Part shown: one piece after another, positions 35,828 to 48,057 of the stretch
How positions within the stretch are numbered: position 1 is the first letter of the stretch
Layout of the letters: every line of letters begins with the position of its first letter
Assembly (NCBI GenBank): GCA_030562195.1
Contig: JAUJPP010000011.1
Span: forward strand, 9,486,001-9,550,000
Reading direction: 5' to 3'
DNA: 64,000 nucleotides
Source of the DNA: Nipponacmea schrenckii
Lineage: Eukaryota > Mollusca > Gastropoda > Lottiidae
Notes under the pieces: model-generated
The model's input: the letters and a program-made list of their open reading frames with translations, nothing else
Told to the model about the DNA's origin: nothing
Databases searched by the model: none
Translations under genes and position numbers: made by a program

Positions 35828-36327
35828 NNNNNNNNNNNNNNNNNNNNNNNNNNNNNNNNNNNNNNNNNNNNNNNNNNNNNNNNNNNNNNNNNNNNNNNNN
35901 NNNNNNNNNNNNNNNNNNNNNNNNNNNNNNNNNNNNNNNNNNNNNNNNNNNNNNNNNNNNNNNNNNNNNNNNNNNNNNNNNNNNNNNNNNNNNNNNNNNN
36001 NNNNNNNNNNNNNNNNNNNNNNNNNNNNNNNNNNNNNNNNNNNNNNNNNNNNNNNNNNNNNNNNNNNNNNNNNNNNNNNNNNNNNNNNNNNNNNNNNNNN
36101 NNNNNNNNNNNNNNNNNNNNNNNNNNNNNNNNNNNNNNNNNNNNNNNNNNNNNNNNNNNNNNNNNNNNNNNNNNNNNNNNNNNNNNNNNNNNNNNNNNNN
36201 NNNNNNNNNNNNNNNNNNNNNNNNNNNNNNNNNNNNNNNNNNNNNNNNNNNNNNNNNNNNNNNNNNNNNNNNNNNNNNNNNNNNNNNNNNNNNNNNNNNN
36301 NNNNNNNNNNNNNNNNNNNNNNNNNNN
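35828..36327. other. Assembly gap (500 N)
   Basis: Exactly 500 N, probably a placeholder length. It lies 160 bp upstream of the first visible exon of the GH36-like gene and could contain its missing 5' exon. Frames spanning it are meaningless. Confidence 0.95.
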
Positions 36328-37720
36328 GTTACATGCCCATCGACATTTTGCCTCTTAAACTTAAAGACCTTTCATTAGTCAAATGTCCACTCAACCGCTT
36401 TTGAGAGATAGGCGAAATGTTAAATTTCAAAGTGTTAATTCTGGCGTAATTATTATAATCCGACCCCTAGATCGGAAACCCGGGAAGTGTTATTTTATAA
36501 ATAATATAACAATTCAAGCTATAGTTTCATATTTTCGGGGTATTTAATCACACGAATTTCGGATTTTTCAATAAATATTTTGTAGTATGCTTGAAACTGT
36601 GTCTTTATTTAAGTTGTCCACATTTAACATTCCGAGAAATGCAAAATTGACAATAGGTGATTTTAATATTGATGCAGCCTTGTGAGTTCTAATTTATTTC
36701 AATACTCACACCAAGTTTCATCAAAATCCTTTGAAAACTGTAGGTTTTATTGCATCCACAATAAAATTTTGACGCAATTTTAACGGCAATTACTCAAAAA
36801 CCGTGTATCGAAAAATCTTGATTGTAGCTTTTATTGTGTCTACAACAAATATAGAGGCAGGGGCAACTTAAAAACTGTTCATCGAAATCGAACTTGACAA
36901 CGGTCTTATCAATTCCTACGCTCATATATCTCTATAAAAAGTTAATTTAAAGGCCATTATTAATCTGAAAAAGAAATCAAGACTCTGTGTTCATTAGAAT
37001 GTGGAATAGCCACAGTTGCAAAGCGTAATACCAGAAATTGGTATTTTTCATCCAATATCATGTATAGCTGGTATAGATCAAGAACATCCTGTACTGAAAA
37101 AATTAGGGTTATTGAAAATCAAGGTCGCGAAATATGGACTTTAAACCATATTTAAAAATACTTAAAATTCTATTCAAATCAAGGGTTTGATATATATATC
37201 AACTTATAATAGTACGATATCTTTAATGGATGCTTACAAGGATACATTGGTATTTCCTTCTTCTGAATTGGAAAGAGTTTGATAAAGCAAATCTAAGCTT
37301 TGAGCAAATTCCGACATCTTTCTTCTCTACGTTACACACAGTGACAAACACTGAAATAAGAATTCAAATCATTAGTACATTATCAACAAAGTATTCAAAA
37401 ACATGACTTAATCCAAAGGGAAAAAAAAATCATTTAGCTCAGATAATGTATACGTTTGTAGTTCATGTTGACTGTCATGGTGTAAGGACGTGGTACATGT
37501 CGCTCTACACCGAATTCACTTTTTACAAAACCTAATACGCCTTGGAGAAACGGATTATTAATGTGTATTACCAGATGACTGCCGAGTGATTATATTTGTA
37601 ATGTGGAACAATATCTGTGTATAAGAAACAGTTTTTTATTTGGAATTTAAAAATACTACAAGTAAATAAGAGTCAGTGGAGTGTATCGCCATATTACACA
37701 GGTAAAAAAAAAGTAAAGTT
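36328..37720. other. Intergenic, no gene recognised
   Basis: AT-rich DNA with short blocks (ttcatcaaaatcctttgaaa, acggcaattactcaaaaacc near 36717-36800) of the kind seen in other interspersed repeats of this window. No exon with GH36-like features was found. Confidence 0.4.
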
Positions 37721-37723
37721 TAA

Positions 37724-38690
37724 GTGATTGAACTCATGCCTAGCCGCAGAAAGAGACGCGTTAACAAACGAACACACACAGAAGCTTCGCTCACCATTCT
37801 AATACAAGTGACTCAAACTGTGAAGTGTCCTCACTTTTTAGTAGGGCTATGGACACTCTATATGATGACCATATTACTTTACCAAAATCAGTTAGTACAC
37901 CTATTTTACCCAGTGAACCAATTCAAGCTGAGCATAATCCAGAATTGAACTCTACGTTAGCATCCATATCAACTACACTAGAAAATATATATGTCAACGA
38001 TTGAATAAATTGGATAATATTGAGATTCAATTATCAAATGTTGTAGCAGACCTAACAACGGTTAAAGCGGATGTGAAGTTAAACAGTGAACACATAAAAT
38101 CCATAGAGAAACAGCTCTATCTACATGAGACAGGTATCCAATTTCAATCTGTAACCCTAGAAAATGTGCAATCAGAAAACAAAATGCTACGAGATGAGGT
38201 TAATAAACTACAGAATGTGAATTGTGATCTCAAAGGGGACATAAGTGTAGATGTGAGCATGCAGGACAATTTAATGTTTTTTGGAATACAGGAGCGCCCA
38301 GATGAAAATTGCACAGACACTATCAGAGATTTCTTGGTTGGAGAATTACAAATCGATGATGCTAAACGAAGAATACGGATCGAAAGAGCCCACAGGGTTG
38401 GTAAGCTGAAACAACCTAACACCAGAGCCAGTAACTATAATCCCAATCCAAGACCTATTGTGGTTAAATTCAACCATTTTCCGGACCGACAAGAAGTAAG
38501 AGGTAAATCAAATTTATTAGCACATACCAAATACGGCATCTCGGAACAATTTCCACCTGATATTCTAGCCAAACGCCGTACACTCATTGATATTTTCAAA
38601 CGAGAAAAAGGGATGGGTAATAAAGTATTCTTAATTAGAGATAAACTTTATATAAATGACCAGTTATATCGTCAAACACCACGTGCCTAG
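37724..38690 (+). pseudogene. LINE ORF1, RNA-binding, frameshifted
   Basis: The basic start MPSRRKRRVNKR is at 37736-37771. The main frame 38001-38690 has a coiled-coil-like stretch (heptads through NEHIKSIEKQL and NKMLRDEVNKL). An L1 ORF1p-like RRM and C-terminal domain follow (DNLMFFGIQER, RIRIERAHRVG, RPIVVKFNHF, KVFLIRDKLYIND). The segments between are in another frame, and a shift near 38003 joins them. The domain order matches L1-type ORF1 proteins that coat LINE RNA. The 3' stop is 38688-38690, just before ORF2. Confidence 0.7.
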
Positions 38691-39778
38691 GGAATCGCAG
38701 AAGGAGGATTAAATGTCATTTGCTGGAATATTAATAGTGGTCTTGATAAAAAGCTAAATGATATCCATTTTGTGAACACCATTAAGAAGCATGACATTGT
38801 AGCGCTATTACACACCGGCCTCACTACTGCTAGAGCTAAATTAGAGGGATATTCCAAGACAATTATAAATCGTAAAAAGCATAAAAGCAGCGGGGGAATA
38901 GTCATTTTTATAAGTGAACAATTGAAGAATAGCGTGAAGTTAGTAAAGGATGATGAGTGTGGTCTTGCAGTACTAAAAGTCTCAAACTCCATAATAGACG
39001 GTCCAATAGATGTTTTCATATGTTTCGTTTATATACCCCACTCAGAATCAAGATTTTATAGTTCTTATAACATTGATTTCTTTAGACAAATCGAACCTTA
39101 TAATGTGCACTATTCACAATACGGAATATTTATGGTTTGTGGTGATTTAAATTCTAGAACAGGTTTATTAGAGGATTATCTAACTTGTGAGGACAAACTT
39201 TATGAACATCTCTCGTCAAACTACAAATTAGCCCGCGATTCAGATGACCCAGTCACAAATGTTTTTGGAAGGAATTTGATACTCTATAGTTTGTAAACAA
39301 CTTGCGAACGGGGGAAAATTATTTTGTTGTTTTGTGGACTATTCAAGATGTTTTGATACAATTGATAGAGAATTACTCATATTAAAATTACAGAATATAG
39401 GTATAAGTAGTAAAATGTTAAATTGCATTAAGTCGATGTATAAACATGTTAACTTGTATGTCAGGTCAAATGGTGCGTATTTGGAATATTTTTCCTCGCA
39501 TCTGGGAGTAAAGCAGGGAGATAACCTATCCCCACTTCTTTTTTTATTATACCTTAATGATTTCAATTGTTTTATGAATGAAAATGTCATAGATCCCGTT
39601 TATCTTGATACTCTGATTTTAACCTCTTTGATATACACTGATGACACTACCCTAATGTCAACCTCCCCTGAAGGATTGCAAAACTTGCTTGATAGATTGT
39701 CATTGTATTGTCAAAAATGGAAATTTACTGTAAATGTTGAAAAAAACAAAAATTATGGTGTTCCAAAAAAGGAACAAA
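38691..39778 (+). pseudogene. LINE ORF2 5' part: APE endonuclease and RT, deleted
   Basis: The endonuclease starts with LNVICWNINSG (about 38710) and includes IVALLHTGL, where active APE domains have a Glu, and VCGDLNSRTG at about 39138-39168. After a stop at 39294-39296 the text jumps directly to the middle of the reverse transcriptase: DYSRCFDTIDRELL (39334 on), VKQGDNLSPLLF, and YTDD at about 39637-39648 in place of the usual YADD. The end of APE and the start of RT are missing. The gypsy insertion at 39779 interrupts it near VNVEKNK. Confidence 0.75.
39775..39778. repeat. Target-site duplication CAAA, left
   Basis: The four bases CAAA directly precede the 5' LTR and recur directly after the 3' LTR at 46365-46368. 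Confidence 0.8.
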
Positions 39779-40155
39779 TGTGACACTTTATAGGTTCTGA
39801 TGTAGTCCCTTTAATTTAGCTAGAAATTATTTGATATATTATGTTATTGTTTTCACTGTAAAGGTGATGAGAGAGTGTCCTTGATTATTAAACTAGATTA
39901 ATGCTGACTGGGCATGCAGGTTTGAAGTGGACAGCTTGCATTAAAGCTACGCCAGCCAATAGCCTGCATGTTGGGCATCCAGGGTCCAGGTCGTGGTATA
40001 AGAGAGCCTGTCAAGCCTGGACCGGGAGGGAGAACAGAGGAAGATTCGCCGCCACCAATCTCCTATATCTCTCTCACCACCTTTTCAGAAGATCCATACC
40101 TAATAAATATATTAAAACACAACGTGAAGTCTTTTCAACATCTAGAAGTGCTACA
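39779..40155 (+). repeat. 5' LTR, 377 bp
   Basis: TGTGACACTTTATAGG to GAAGTGCTACA. AATAAA at about 40107-40112 is a likely poly(A) signal. ggtcgtggtataagagagcc is a possible promoter-proximal stretch. Confidence 0.93.
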
Positions 40156-40171
40156 TCTATACACTTCTTTT

Positions 40172-40190
40172 TGGTGCCGTGACCAGGATC
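40172..40190 (+). other. Primer-binding site candidate
   Basis: TGGTGCCGTGACCAGG begins 16 bases after the LTR. It starts with TGG, complementary to a tRNA CCA end. The tRNA species was not determined. Confidence 0.6.
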
Positions 40191-40259
40191 TCGTACGGGC
40201 AAAGATATTACTCAAGAAACTTCAGTAAACTTCTGTTGGTAAGTAACAATTTTTACTAT

Positions 40260-43200
40260 GGCTTCAGGTGATCAATTTTTCGAAAACTTCTAACCAAATT
40301 GGAGGTTTGACCACCTCGTTATAAACAATAGTATAACCTCTGCCGTATCTTCTTTTAAGGGGGATCCTAACGCATTCCGCGAATGTGCCAACCCGCGGAG
40401 GGAAAAATTCAGAGTCTTTAAGATAAGTTTGGCAGGAAATCCTAGCACCTGTCTGGTAAATATAGATAGGCAAAAATTAAGATGTCTTGTAGACTCTGGG
40501 GCACAGGTTTCACTTATCAATAGGAAGTTGTATAATAATTTAAAGCATAAACCACGGTTAACTAAGGAAAATATTATACTGAATTCTGTAAGCGGAGAAA
40601 AACTCCACATTGATGGCGTTGCTCATTTAGAATTCAATATGAAAAGTAAGAAAATTAAACACAAATTTTTTGTAACACCCGATATAAATAGAAACATGAT
40701 ATTAGGTATAGATTTTCTAACACAACATGGTGTTCGGCTGTATTATGATTTGTCAGCTATGAGGGTGGGAGGAGAGTATATCCCGATGCAAGAGGACAGT
40801 CACATAAATTGCGTGATTCGCATGGCAAATACTATTGTGATACGTCCTCAAACGCAAAATGTAGTTACTGGGAAAGTAAAAGAGCTACCCAGGGATACCA
40901 CTGCAATGTTGCAGGTATCTACATTCGGGAAAGGTTTCTTTTCGGAAGAACCTGGTTTAATGATTGGTAACTCTGTTACCACATCAGAATTAGTCAGAAA
41001 AAATAACAAATTACTACCAATTGTTCTGACTAATGAGACAAATAAGACCTACCGTATTAAAAAGGGTACTGTGTTAGGCTCGCTGTCTAATTTAGACAAC
41101 TATGAAGTAAGATCAGTGCAAAGTTGTCAAGTTTCCGGTGAGTCGGGTAAAAACGATCAGTTAAAAAACATTACCGTACCTGATAAATATCGAGAAGCAG
41201 TTTTAGCCTTCTTGAGGAAAAATATAGATCGACTGGCTTCAAGCGATCTGGATCTTGGAAGGACTAAAACAGTCGAGATGACCATAGACACGGGGGATCA
41301 TCCACCCATAAGGTTAAAACCTTACAGGGGTTCATTAAAAAACAGGGAAGTTATAGACAAAGCTGTCGATGATATGTTAAAGGCAGGAATTATCAGACCT
41401 AGTACATCTAATTGGAATTTTCCTGTGGTGATAGTTGAAAAAAGAACCAAGAATTCAGATGGAACCATAACAGAATCAAAGAGATTCTGTGTGGATTTTA
41501 GAAAATTGAATGCTGTTGTCAAAAAACAGTCATACTATTCTTATCCTTTACCTCGTATTGATGATTTATTGGCGTTATTAGGGAAGGGAAATGTCTTTTC
41601 TACACTCGACCTTAGATCGGGGTTTTGGAATATACCCATTGCCGAAAAGGATAAAGAAAAGACAGCCTTTGTTTGTCATAAAGGCATTTATGAACATAAT
41701 GTCATGGCTTTTGGCCTAAATAACAGTCCTTCTGTGTTTCAAAGCCTTATGAATATTGTTTTAAAAGGATTGGAACATTTCGCTGTAGCGTACTTAGATG
41801 ACATCTTAATCTTCTCAAATTCTCCTCAAGAACATATGAAACATCTACAAATAGTATTCGATCGTCTAAGATCCCATGATTTAAAACTCAAAATCAGTAA
41901 ATGTTCCTTCCTACAGAACGAAACCTCATATCTGGGGTTTAGAATAACACCTGAAGGCATTAAACCAGACGAAAATAAGGTCAAGGCAATTAGACAAATG
42001 CCCCCTCCTACAACGGTCAGGGAAACACGCTCATTCTTAGGATTAATTTCCTTTTATAGAAGGTTTGTTCCAAATTTCTCCAAAATTGCTGAGCCAATAA
42101 TCGATTTAACGAAAAAGTATTCAAGGTTTAAGTGGACTAGTGAATGTCAAACTGCTTTTGAATATTTGAAAGATAGCCTTACTATTGTTCCATTATTAGG
42201 TTATCCTGACCCTGAATTACCCTATATTCTATATACAGATGCCAGTGACACCTGTATAGGGGCATGTTTAGTTCAAGTTCAAAATGAACAAGAAGTACCT
42301 GTTTATTTTCTTTCACATAAATTGTCTAAGTCAGCTCAGAAATGGTCGGTATTAGAGAAGGAGGCATTTGCTATTAACTATAGCCTTCAAAAATTGCATT
42401 TTTATTTGCATGGTTCTAATTTCGTTATACGAACAGACCACAAACCTCTCCAGTATATTCTTGATTCACCAATGGAGAATAAGAAGGTTCAAATGTGGGC
42501 TTTGAATATTTCATCTTACAACTGTAAAGTTGAATATATTAAAGGCGAATTTAATTCTTGCGCTGATATGCTGTCAAGATTGCCCGATAAAGCCTCGCAT
42601 GATAATTTATGTGGTTCTGAAAGTGAAGAATTGGAACCTGGTATAAGAGACAACAGCTTCGAAGTAAATGTTATAAACTCAAATAAACTGAATCCAAGAG
42701 ATTACGTTAAGTGCCAAGCGCCCATTACTGATGATAATAGCGAAATCCAGCATTTAAAATTAAACGAGTTTGATATGGTTGTTGAACAATCTAAAGATCA
42801 AAACATTATTAATGTACTCGACAACTTAAAACAAGGGAAGTGTAAAGCTAAAATACGCAATCAATTTTTAGTAATTGAAAACCTTGTTTATTTTATATCT
42901 GACCCAAATGGTGAACCAATAACACGTTTGTACATTCCAGAACATTTAGTCAGTGTATTGATAACCTCCTATCATGACAAGGCAGGTCACATGGGAGTTG
43001 ACAAGGTATATGACACTATGAAAATAAAATATTATTTCCCTAACATGTATAAACAGTTACATGAGTATATTAACAAATGTGTGATTTGTCAAACTAGGGC
43101 TCTCACTCAACAAAACCCGAGTATAGTGCAAAGTGACATTCCACCATTTCCTTTCGCTAAAATTAGCCTAGATCTGTCAGGTCCATATCACACCACTTTA

Positions 43201-44373
43201 TCTGGCAATAAATACATCATCTCGTTTATTGACTGGTACAGTGGTTGGGTCGAAAGTTTTCCTGTTCCTGATAAAACAGCACAAAATGTAGTTCACCTAC
43301 TTGTAGACGAAATATTTCCAAGGTTTGGTTGTCCTTTGGAAATAGTTACCGATAATGGCACCGAAAACGTTAACAAGATGATGAAAGAAACTTTAAACGA
43401 AATGAATATTCATCATGTACTAACATCTTTCTATAATGCTCCAGCCAACGCAAAAGTTGAGCGATCCCATCGTACACTTCATGACATTTTAGCAAAAAAG
43501 GTTAATGATGACCTGAACACATGGGATGTTTATTTAAATCAAGCACTTGCTGCTTTAAGGTTTAGTGTCAACGAATCGACCAAGCAATCGCCTTTCTCTT
43601 TGTTATATTCGAGGGATCCGGTTCTACCAATTGATAATATATTTAAACCCAGACGTAAATACTTGGGTGAAGATCATCATAAGATTGCTCTGGAGAAGCA
43701 ACACAAATCCTTTGTAATGGTTCATAGAAATTTAAAAAAGGCTAAAGACAAACAGTCGAAATATGCGGATAAAAATGCCGTGGACACAAAGTTTGAAATT
43801 GGCATGCCCGTATATTTAAAGAACCATACAAAGAGGGGAAAACTTGATAAGAAGTGGCTTCCCTATTTTAGAATCATTAAGCAAACTTCTCCGGTTTCCT
43901 TTGTAATCAGGAATCAACTAGATGGATCCGTCACGAAAACTCACGCCAGACATCTCCGTCTTGCTCACATAGACGAATGGGACGTACCTAAAGAGGCCAT
44001 TGGACGTCCACTCCGGAAAACAAATTATGCTGCTACCCCCTCTGATAGTGAGGAGAGTGATGAAAGCGAAGCTAATGATAATGTACCCTCGTTATCTCAG
44101 CGCAATAAAAGAGAGATAGAAAGTTCTTCCAGTGAAGAAGACATTCCATTGATGGAACTCTCTAAGCGTTTAAGAGCTCGAGAAAAAGAAAGATCCGAAA
44201 GAGATCAAAGAGCTCTGGAAACTGAAAGGATCGAAGAATCTGATATCGATCAAGACATTTCATCTGACGAAGATGATGAGCCGATCGAGGTCGACGAACT
44301 CAGTAAGAGGAAACGTCGACGGAAAGTTGAAAATACAAAAATTCTTCTAGAAGTGATAGCCAAGTTGCTATGA
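40260..44373 (+). CDS. Ty3/gypsy gag remnant fused to complete pol
   Basis: An ATG at 40258 opens a short Gag-like start that stops at 40291-40293. From 40294 a continuous frame of about 1,360 codons follows, with no ATG near its start. It first gives a Gag-like scrap (FKGDPNAFRE, about 40354-40383), then joins directly to aspartic protease (LVDSGAQVSLI, Asp codon 40492; later ILGIDFL). Next come RT (FCVDFRKLNAV; YLDD at 41791-41802), RNase H (YTDASDTCIG, about 42232) and integrase. Integrase has an H-H-C-C finger (CVICQ), DLSGPY near 43166, TDNGTEN near 43350, and a Glu in AKVERSH near 43455, ending in a GPY-like module. All pol catalytic motifs look intact. The C-terminus is rich in Ser/Glu/Asp. 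Confidence 0.9.
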
Positions 44374-44800
44374 CGAAAACCGGTTAAATGATGAAATTAA
44401 TGGTCATCGATTGATGCCATGATAGGTGTTGGCTGATTTGCTGTGATTACACCTATGATTATAAATTAATCCATTTTCAGGATTATGTTAAGGTAAACGT
44501 ATGTACCTTGTGTGACATAGAATTTACTAATTATTCAACATTTTCACTGTTTATTTTTTAGATAACGTGGGTTGCCCTGAATCTGATCGACTGAGGCATT
44601 AAGGTTGTGTAATGTTTAGACCACTAAATCGCATTTCAACATCTCGAAATGGTTGATCACTTTGATACACGATCTTAAACCATTCTCATTCTATTAGTAT
44701 GTCAATGTAATATCAATCGACATTTGAAGCTCAATCTTGCAGTACACCTTTAATGTTTTATTGTAAAGTTGCGGGTCCGGTGTATCCGATTAACCTATAA
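44374..44800 (+). other. Region between pol and env-like frame
   Basis: No long frame. Given the env-like tail downstream, this may mark where env coding sequence was lost. It contains no motif I recognise. Confidence 0.4.
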
Positions 44801-45232
44801 AGTAATTTTAAAACCCTAACTAATTTAAGGCTCCCAACATATTTGGAAAATATCAAAGAATTCTCTATGGATCATCTTATGCATGAATTACACGGTATCA
44901 GGAAGGTTGAATTGTCTGATTCAATTTTTCCTGATTGGGGTTATACTATTGTCTTATTGGTCATAGTTATTTTGGCATTAGTTATTATTGGCATTATTGT
45001 TTTCAAAAAATATAAACTTAATTGCCTGAGGTCAGGGAAGAAATTGAGAAAACCAACAACAGAAGAACCCACGAAGAAAGCAGAAACAGAGTACATTGCC
45101 CTTCAACAACTTCCAGTACAATCAACAACTGCACCAACAACTATACCAACAACAACATCCATTGGATTGTATCCAGAAATACCTAGAGTACTACAATTAA
45201 AAGAAACCAGATCTGGTACTTCTCCTGTTTAA
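44801..45232 (+). pseudogene. Env-like C-terminus: transmembrane segment and tail
   Basis: The frame is open from 44801, and its first ATG is at 44867 (121 codons). A charged stretch precedes a strong hydrophobic helix of about 23 residues (IVLLVIVILALVIIGIIVF, about 44950-45006). A short basic tail and a Pro/Thr-rich end follow. This is the layout of the C-terminal anchor of LTR-retrotransposon Env proteins. There is no signal peptide and no ectodomain, so only the membrane end survives. It could instead be an unrelated membrane ORF. Confidence 0.5.
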
Positions 45233-45340
45233 ATTTGGTTCAAAAAATCATACTTAAATTATACAGACTGTTCCTGTTGTATCAATCCACTAAAACATCA
45301 TCTTTTTCCGAATCCGCTGTTATTACAACATTAACCATAA

Positions 45341-45618
45341 TTGTTCCAGTTAGATCAATACGTCAAATAATTGATCTTGTTCCAGTTGTTCTATTTAGAT
45401 CAATACGTCAAATAATTGATCTTGTTCCAGTTGTTCCAGTTAGATCAATACGTCAATTACTTGATTTTGTTCCTGTTGTTCCAGTAAGATCAATACGCCA
45501 ATTACTTGATCTTGTTCCATTTAGATCAATACGCCAAATACTTGATCTTGTTCCAGTTGTTCCAGTTAGATCAATACGTCAAATAATTGATCTTGTTCCA
45601 GTTGTTCCAGTAATAATT
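45341..45618 (+). repeat. 45-bp tandem repeats upstream of the 3' LTR
   Basis: Six units based on agatcaatacgtcaaataat, tgatcttgttccagttgttc, cagtt, one of them 36 bp. All lengths are multiples of three, so a 15-residue repeat stays open, but no start or domain supports a protein. It may affect RNA structure before the LTR. Confidence 0.85.
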
Positions 45619-45987
45619 TATCGAACTTGTGGCAGTGTTCCTGGGTTCCAGTGTTAGCAGATAATAGATTATATGGACCGTATTCCGTTCCTGTTGCTAA
45701 AGCTGGTGGACACCGTTTGGATATTCTGTTGAGTGAAACCAATGTTGGATTCTGTGTCTTTCGTGTTTGTGGCATCGGATATAATTATTATATAATAGTG
45801 AGTTATTGGAGTGTGCTTGAACTCCTACCGATGTTTGTTCGTGTTTATGTGTTTATTTTCGCGCTCTGCTTTTTTATTTGCTTTCATATATCTTTCAGGG
45901 CTACATTCAGAACCATGTGATTAGTTTCTATAGAAAGTTATGGACAAATAGTGTTTAGGACTATTGGTCTCCTGACAATGGGAGTAT

Positions 45988-46364
45988 TGTGACACTTTAT
46001 AGGTTCTGATGTAGTCCCTTTAATTTAGCTAGAAATTATTTGATATATTATGTTATTGTTTTCACTGTAAAGGTGATGAGAGAGTGTCCTTGATTATTAA
46101 ACTAGATTAATGCTGACTGGGCATGCAGGTTTGAAGTGGACAGCTTGCATTAAAGCTACGCCAGCCAATAGCCTGCATGTTGGGCATCCAGGGTCCAGGT
46201 CGTGGTATAAGAGAGCCTGTCAAGCCTGGACCGGGAGGGAGAACAGAGGAAGATTCGCCGCCACCAATCTCCTATATCTCTCTCACCACCTTTTCAGAAG
46301 ATCCATACCTAATAAATATATTAAAACACAACGTGAAGTCTTTTCAACATCTAGAAGTGCTACA
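45988..46364 (+). repeat. 3' LTR, 377 bp
   Basis: Same sequence as 39779-40155 by direct reading. The preceding polypurine tract is weak (caatgggagtat, 45976-45987). Confidence 0.93.
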
Positions 46365-47560
46365 CAAATTTAAAAACTATAATTTCATATATAACCATGT
46401 TAAAGTTGAATGTGTAAAAAGTTTTAATTATTTAGGTATAGATTTCACTAGAAATGGTAATTTTAATTTATGTCAAAAGATTTTTCCGTTAAAACCTCCA
46501 AAGCAACTTATCAATTACATAATATTTTTGACTGTCATTTAAATGTAAAACAAGAAATATTTTTATTTAATTGTTATATAGGCTCTATTCTTTCATATGC
46601 TTCTCCACAGTTCACCAGATATCGAAATTGTTCAGTTGCGTTTCTGTAAGAATATATTAAACGTCAAAAACACAACAAGTACCCCAGTGATATACGGTGA
46701 GCTTGGAATAACCACCCTGCAAAAACATCGTTTTAAGTCGATTTTAAAATACTGGTTACAAATTATATCTGATAAATCATCACTGTTGTATTTAGCATAT
46801 TGTGATCTTTGCAAGTTGGACACAGTGAATAAACAAAATTGGGCATATAATGTTAAATCCTTATTAGATAAGCTGGGTTTAAGCGAGAATTGGCAAAATC
46901 AACATATGTATTTACCAAATTATGATTATCTGAACTTACGTATTGATGATCAGTTTTTCCAAGAATGGAATGGTGACCGCTCCCAGTATGAAAAATTACA
47001 ATATTATAATATCATACGTTACTCCAATTCATTTAAACCATATTTAGAAATAATTACTAACAGGAAACATCGTATTGCTTTAACCAGACTCAGAAGTGGC
47101 TCACATGACTTACGAATTGAAACAGGCAGATATAAACCACGAATACCTCGGAATGAACGAACATGTTTACTATGTAACTCAGGTGAAATCGAAGATGAAT
47201 ATCATTTCCTTTTATGTTGCCCCTTCTACTCTGTATATAGACAACTAAGACTACCCAAATGTTATAATAACTATCCATGCATTGAAAAATATATAAACCT
47301 CTTAAATACCGAAAACCGAAATGTAATTATAAACCTTGCATCTTTTGTATATCTATCTTTTAAAAAACGCGAAACCCACCTTCTTAATCAGTAATGTATA
47401 TTAAACTATATTTTTGTATATATTGTATATAATGCTTAAATATTGTAAATTATTTATTTTGTTACCACCCACTTACACCATGTTACAGTCTTTCTATTTA
47501 TTATGCACAAGCTATAAGTTTGTAATTAACTTACTGCTAATAAAGATTATTATTATATTA
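46365..47560 (+). pseudogene. LINE ORF2 3' part and tail, right of the gypsy insertion
   Basis: Continues the LINE interrupted at 39778. The first codons (VKVECVKSFNYLGIDFTRNG, about 46392-46455) are the RT thumb-side block expected after the left part. The frame 46597-47394 holds the C-terminal domain and its finger CLLCNSGEIEDEYHFLLCCPFY. Stop at 47392-47394. The 3' untranslated region ends in ATT/TA repeats at about 47539-47572. A frame change near 46500-46600 makes it inactive. 46365-46368 is the right target duplication of the gypsy insertion. Confidence 0.75.
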
Positions 47561-47572
47561 TATATATGTAGT

Positions 47573-48057
47573 CTCAATCAAGTCCTTATTGTATTTAAAG
47601 TTGATGTTCAGTCAAGCATTAAGGAGGCTTGCCAGGAAACGTAAATACTTCTTTTCATCTTTAGGAAGGAGGTAGGGGGTAATGAAAAATATTTTCAATT
47701 TTTGTCAAACTCTGACTAGAACTGTGCCTTCTAAATTGGATGAGTTTTCAAGAACGAGGACAACTAGAATTTTTACAATTATGAACGTATCTCGACAACC
47801 TTAAAATATTATGTAAGCTCAATTTGCAATGACCTACATCTAGACAATATATTGAATATCATTTGACCTAGTTTTCAAACTCATAAAAATAATAATAATA
47901 CTATTTTAAAACGCTTTTCACGACATGTCAGAACGCACCTTAATTTTATTCTATATTTTTTTGATTTTTTGAAAAGCCTACTAAGATTGGGCTTTGACAG
48001 AGTTGTCGCAGTTTGAATCCCACAGCACAATTATTCTTCTATTAAGTCAATCTGCCC
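47573..48057. repeat. Start of AT-rich repeat field
   Basis: Contains the first of three related blocks (47784-47895): gaacgtatctcgacaacctt, then ctagacaatatattgaatat, then tttgacctagttttcaaa. The others are at 48822-48935 and 49013-49125. No gene was seen. Confidence 0.5.

Larger units (their letters stand above)
39779..46364 (+). mobile_element. Ty3/gypsy LTR retrotransposon, recent, gag-deleted (6,586 bp)
   Basis: Parts in order: 5' LTR 39779-40155, primer-binding site near 40172, a short gag remnant fused to pol (to 44373), env-like C-terminus (to 45232), 45-bp tandem repeats, 3' LTR 45988-46364. Both LTRs are 377 bp, start TG and end CA, and I found no difference between them. A CAAA duplication flanks the element. 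It is inserted in the same orientation inside a LINE. Identical LTRs mean little time since insertion, yet gag is nearly absent, so it was probably mobilised in trans. Confidence 0.92.

Noticed and set aside
35766..36404. Long plus-strand frames across the first N run
   Set aside because: Almost all codons are N. The flanking residues have no support.
38144..38422. Minus-strand frame opposite LINE ORF1
   Set aside because: Shadow of the ORF1 coding strand.
40429..40431. TTG as start of the gypsy pol ORF
   Set aside because: The frame is open upstream to 40294 and pol is normally made by fusion with Gag; TTG is not a credible start here.
45235..45657. Protein of 15-residue repeats
   Set aside because: No usable start or domain; explained by 45-bp repeats.
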